Source of the DNA: JASJCP01 sp051155735
Lineage (GTDB): Bacteria; Cyanobacteriota; Cyanobacteriia; Cyanobacteriales; Xenococcaceae
Reading direction: 5' to 3'
NCBI GenBank assembly: GCA_051155735.1
Contig: DAXETX010000066.1
Location: 1-6,127 of the forward strand
Length of the DNA: 6,127 nt
Below the pieces are notes generated by a model, which was given only the letters and a program-made list of their open reading frames with translations, did not search any database and was not told where the DNA came from. The position numbers were made by a program, and so were the translations under genes. How positions within the stretch are numbered: the stretch's first letter is position 1; every line of letters begins with the position of its first letter. Of this stretch, positions 5,501-6,127 are shown piece by piece.

Positions 5501-6127
5501 CACCCTAGATATTGCCGATACAGTGTTAATTGAAGAAGTAGGAGAAACCAATTTTTCTAGTGGTATTAGTACTTCCGTTAGTGATACCGCAACAGGAAAT
5601 GCTGGCGATCTCAGTGTTGCTACCAGAGAATTAGCACTCAGAGACGGAGGACTATTATTAAGTGTTACTGAAGGAGTCGGGAATGCAGGAAATGTCACTA
5701 TCGCTGTAGAAGATACCTTTTCCATCTCAGGAGTTGGTCGTAACGAGTTCCCTACTGGAGTTAATACAATTGTTGCTGTTACTGGTACAGGAGAAGGCGG
5801 GGATATTACTATTACCGCTGATAATTTGACTTTCACTAATGGCGGACAGTTGCGGAGTGATACTTTTGGCATGGGAAATGCGGGAAATGTCACCCTCAAT
5901 ATTACCGATACAATTTTGATTGATGGAGTTAACGAGCTAGTTCTGGCTGATGGGAGTCGTTTTGTTAGTGGTATAAGTACTGCTACCAATCGTTTTGAAG
6001 GTATGGTAGCAGAAGGTGATGCAGGAGATATTGATATTACTACCAGTAGTTTGGAATTAAGCAATGGTGGTGCTTTAGTTAGTGGTAGTGATGCTGTAGG
6101 CGATGGTGGCACGATTAATATTAATGC
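2577..6127 (+). CDS. TPS-type exported protein with filamentous haemagglutinin N-terminal domain (TpsA-like adhesin), 3' end outside window
   Basis: The frame is open for 1,183 codons to the right edge. Residues 1-34 are a signal peptide: basic start, hydrophobic core WGIIGYCLISLGLLP (15-29), and a likely cut after AQG before Gln35. Residues from about 35 to 290 are the TPS/haemagglutination-activity domain, with NLFHSFGEFSV (64-74), NPAGILFGNNASL (119-131, the NPNGI-type motif) and the cyanobacterial-type PGKTIALLGGNLNLDGG (199-215). The rest is a repetitive passenger of GNAGDITI-like strands and NGGxLxT turns, predicted to form a right-handed beta-helix. The mature part has no cysteine and only three lysines, and is acidic. 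In this family a partner TpsB pore exports the protein across the outer membrane, for adhesion or cell-surface roles; no TpsB lies in the window. An alternative start is Met6 (2592); neither start has a Shine-Dalgarno. The exact function of this protein is unknown. Confidence 0.5.
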   Translation, partial: MLNKAMSDSKWRLTWGIIGYCLISLGLLPHPAQGQITTDGTTNTTLTPIDNGVRIDEGDRAGDNLFHSFGEFSVPTGSEAFFNNANDVVNVFSRVTGGNISNIDGLIRANGGANLYLINPAGILFGNNASLQIGGSFYGSTADSILFPDGEFRALDGNNPPLLTVNAPVGLRFRDNPGDIATSADFDDTLTFTLLSVNPGKTIALLGGNLNLDGGLLVAPGGNIQLGGLTAAGDITLTEAGSFNFPEGVARGDINLSNAFSANVTGVAGAISLNGRNITFTGGSSLLGGIEGDLGNATARNITLDATEAISLNQVSNIQNRVNPDAVGNSGNIEVTADSLSITEGSFFSASTLGQGNAGDINLDVNSEFTIDGQVAEESISRIATVVGESAVGDSGKITINAGSLTLSNSALLNTQVFGATENAPGGRGNAGDITISTRENISLDNGFIFSNVQTNQAGTGNGGTVSITANNLTLNTSGIDVTAFGEGNITVDVTNLELIDSVLNAGINPASQLVEAQAGNITIDATEKITIAERNNLRTGIFNSAGDFANIGQLGLVTTNGSAGNITINTQVLEGTGTFNINSVSNGIGNPGALSITATESISLTGELDSNPNISGDFSVTTLNSFFGPLGRGEGADITITTPTLTLSDTLISTSTTGAGNAGNITLNITDNLNLLGASQIQAGSFGSGDAGDIIINADNGNIDLQGATALIGTSVISAGVFAEEVGISREVIEQLGLSLTSAGQGGDIIITANNFAVTNGGDIFTSTVGEATTEGLANSGNIVMNLTGNLIVTNGSNLFTDTFGQGNSGRITIDVAGDVLIEGTNTFISARVLPLPELLQDFDQSRQGGEIQISANNIRVNNSGLVNSSTFALGNAGDITIDTEELTLTEGGAVISGTLGQGDAGNVTINSTETIFISGISNSSGIASGVFTNIEPNAVGEGGDIAITSNNLTLTNGGQLRTDTFGEGNAGNVTLDIADTVLIEEVGETNFSSGISTSVSDTATGNAGDLSVATRELALRDGGLLLSVTEGVGNAGNVTIAVEDTFSISGVGRNEFPTGVNTIVAVTGTGEGGDITITADNLTFTNGGQLRSDTFGMGNAGNVTLNITDTILIDGVNELVLADGSRFVSGISTATNRFEGMVAEGDAGDIDITTSSLELSNGGALVSGSDAVGDGGTININ
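2749..2756. repeat. HIP1 octamer GCGATCGC
   Basis: A perfect copy in the TPS-domain part of the adhesin gene. It is the last one in the window: none follows in the remaining 3.3 kb. Confidence 0.5.
5202..6127 (+). repeat. Tandem ~65-residue repeats in the TPS passenger
   Basis: Within the TPS gene, units beginning with G(N/E/D)(A/G)GD follow each other at 5202 (66 residues), 5400 (65), 5595 (65), 5790 (75, with an insertion), and 6015 (cut by the window). Each unit has the layout GxGGDITI - NLTLTNGGQLxTxTFGxG - NAGNVTLxxxxTxxIxG - SGIxTxV, that is, about two beta-helix half-units. Units 5400 and 5790 are the closest pair, and unit lengths were counted by hand from the translation. More diverged copies extend upstream to at least about 3,570. 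Confidence 0.5.
5401..5930 (+). repeat. Long DNA direct repeat, 390 bp apart (5401-5540 and 5791-5930)
   Basis: The two segments align without gaps. By hand, the first 120 positions show 21 mismatches (about 82% identity), with exact blocks such as ACTAATGGCGGACAG (5445 and 5835) and GGAAATGTCACCCT (5493 and 5883). The 390-bp offset equals two 65-codon units, which indicates duplication of a two-unit block rather than of single units. Confidence 0.5.

Noticed and set aside
4235..6112. Three minus-strand open frames, including one of 276 codons (5282-6112)
   Set aside because: They are antisense shadows of the repetitive passenger. Their apparent repeats (SPPSP, VTFPAFP) mirror the GNAGD repeats of the sense frame.

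Overview
The window looks like chromosomal DNA from a cyanobacterium. Four perfect HIP1 octamers (GCGATCGC), AT-rich genes without Shine-Dalgarno sequences, a Uma2-family protein and a cyanobacterial-type filamentous-haemagglutinin (TPS) protein all point that way. I cannot name a genus from the sequence alone. Five protein-coding genes occupy nearly the whole window. The two largest run off the window edges, at the left (minus strand) and at the right (plus strand). I see no RNA gene, CRISPR array, insertion sequence or phage gene.

Left part (1-1395): a TldD/PmbA-family metallopeptidase gene on the minus strand has its start at 1020 and its 3' end beyond base 1. It is divergent from a tiny plus-strand gene (1173-1334) for a 53-residue, two-helix membrane protein of the YqaE/Pmp3 stress family. 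The 152-bp spacer between them holds two abutting perfect inverted repeats. The tiny gene converges on the next gene, and a short duplicated 12-mer lies in that spacer.

Middle part (1396-2576): a Uma2/DUF820 PD-(D/E)XK nuclease-like gene on the minus strand is separated by only 42 bp from a divergent plus-strand gene. That second gene encodes a NIL-domain protein fused to two [4Fe-4S] cluster motifs. A 95-bp AT-rich spacer with a candidate promoter follows.

Right part (2577-6127): a very large exported protein (1,183 codons visible, no stop reached) has a signal peptide, a TPS haemagglutinin-activity domain, and a long repetitive passenger predicted to fold as a beta-helix. Near the right edge the passenger settles into tandem repeats of about 65 residues. 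The several minus-strand open frames opposite this gene are antisense shadows. The partner outer-membrane transporter (TpsB) is not in the window.

The genes do not form one obvious pathway. The TPS adhesin would be a cell-surface or secreted protein, the NIL-ferredoxin a cytoplasmic redox or sulfur-metabolism protein, TldD-like a cytoplasmic protease, and Pmp3-like an inner-membrane stress peptide. I did not find convincing evidence of a new multi-gene system. The points most worth a second look are the NIL-ferredoxin, the repeat architecture and insertions of the TPS passenger, and the inverted repeats in the tldD/pmp3 spacer.
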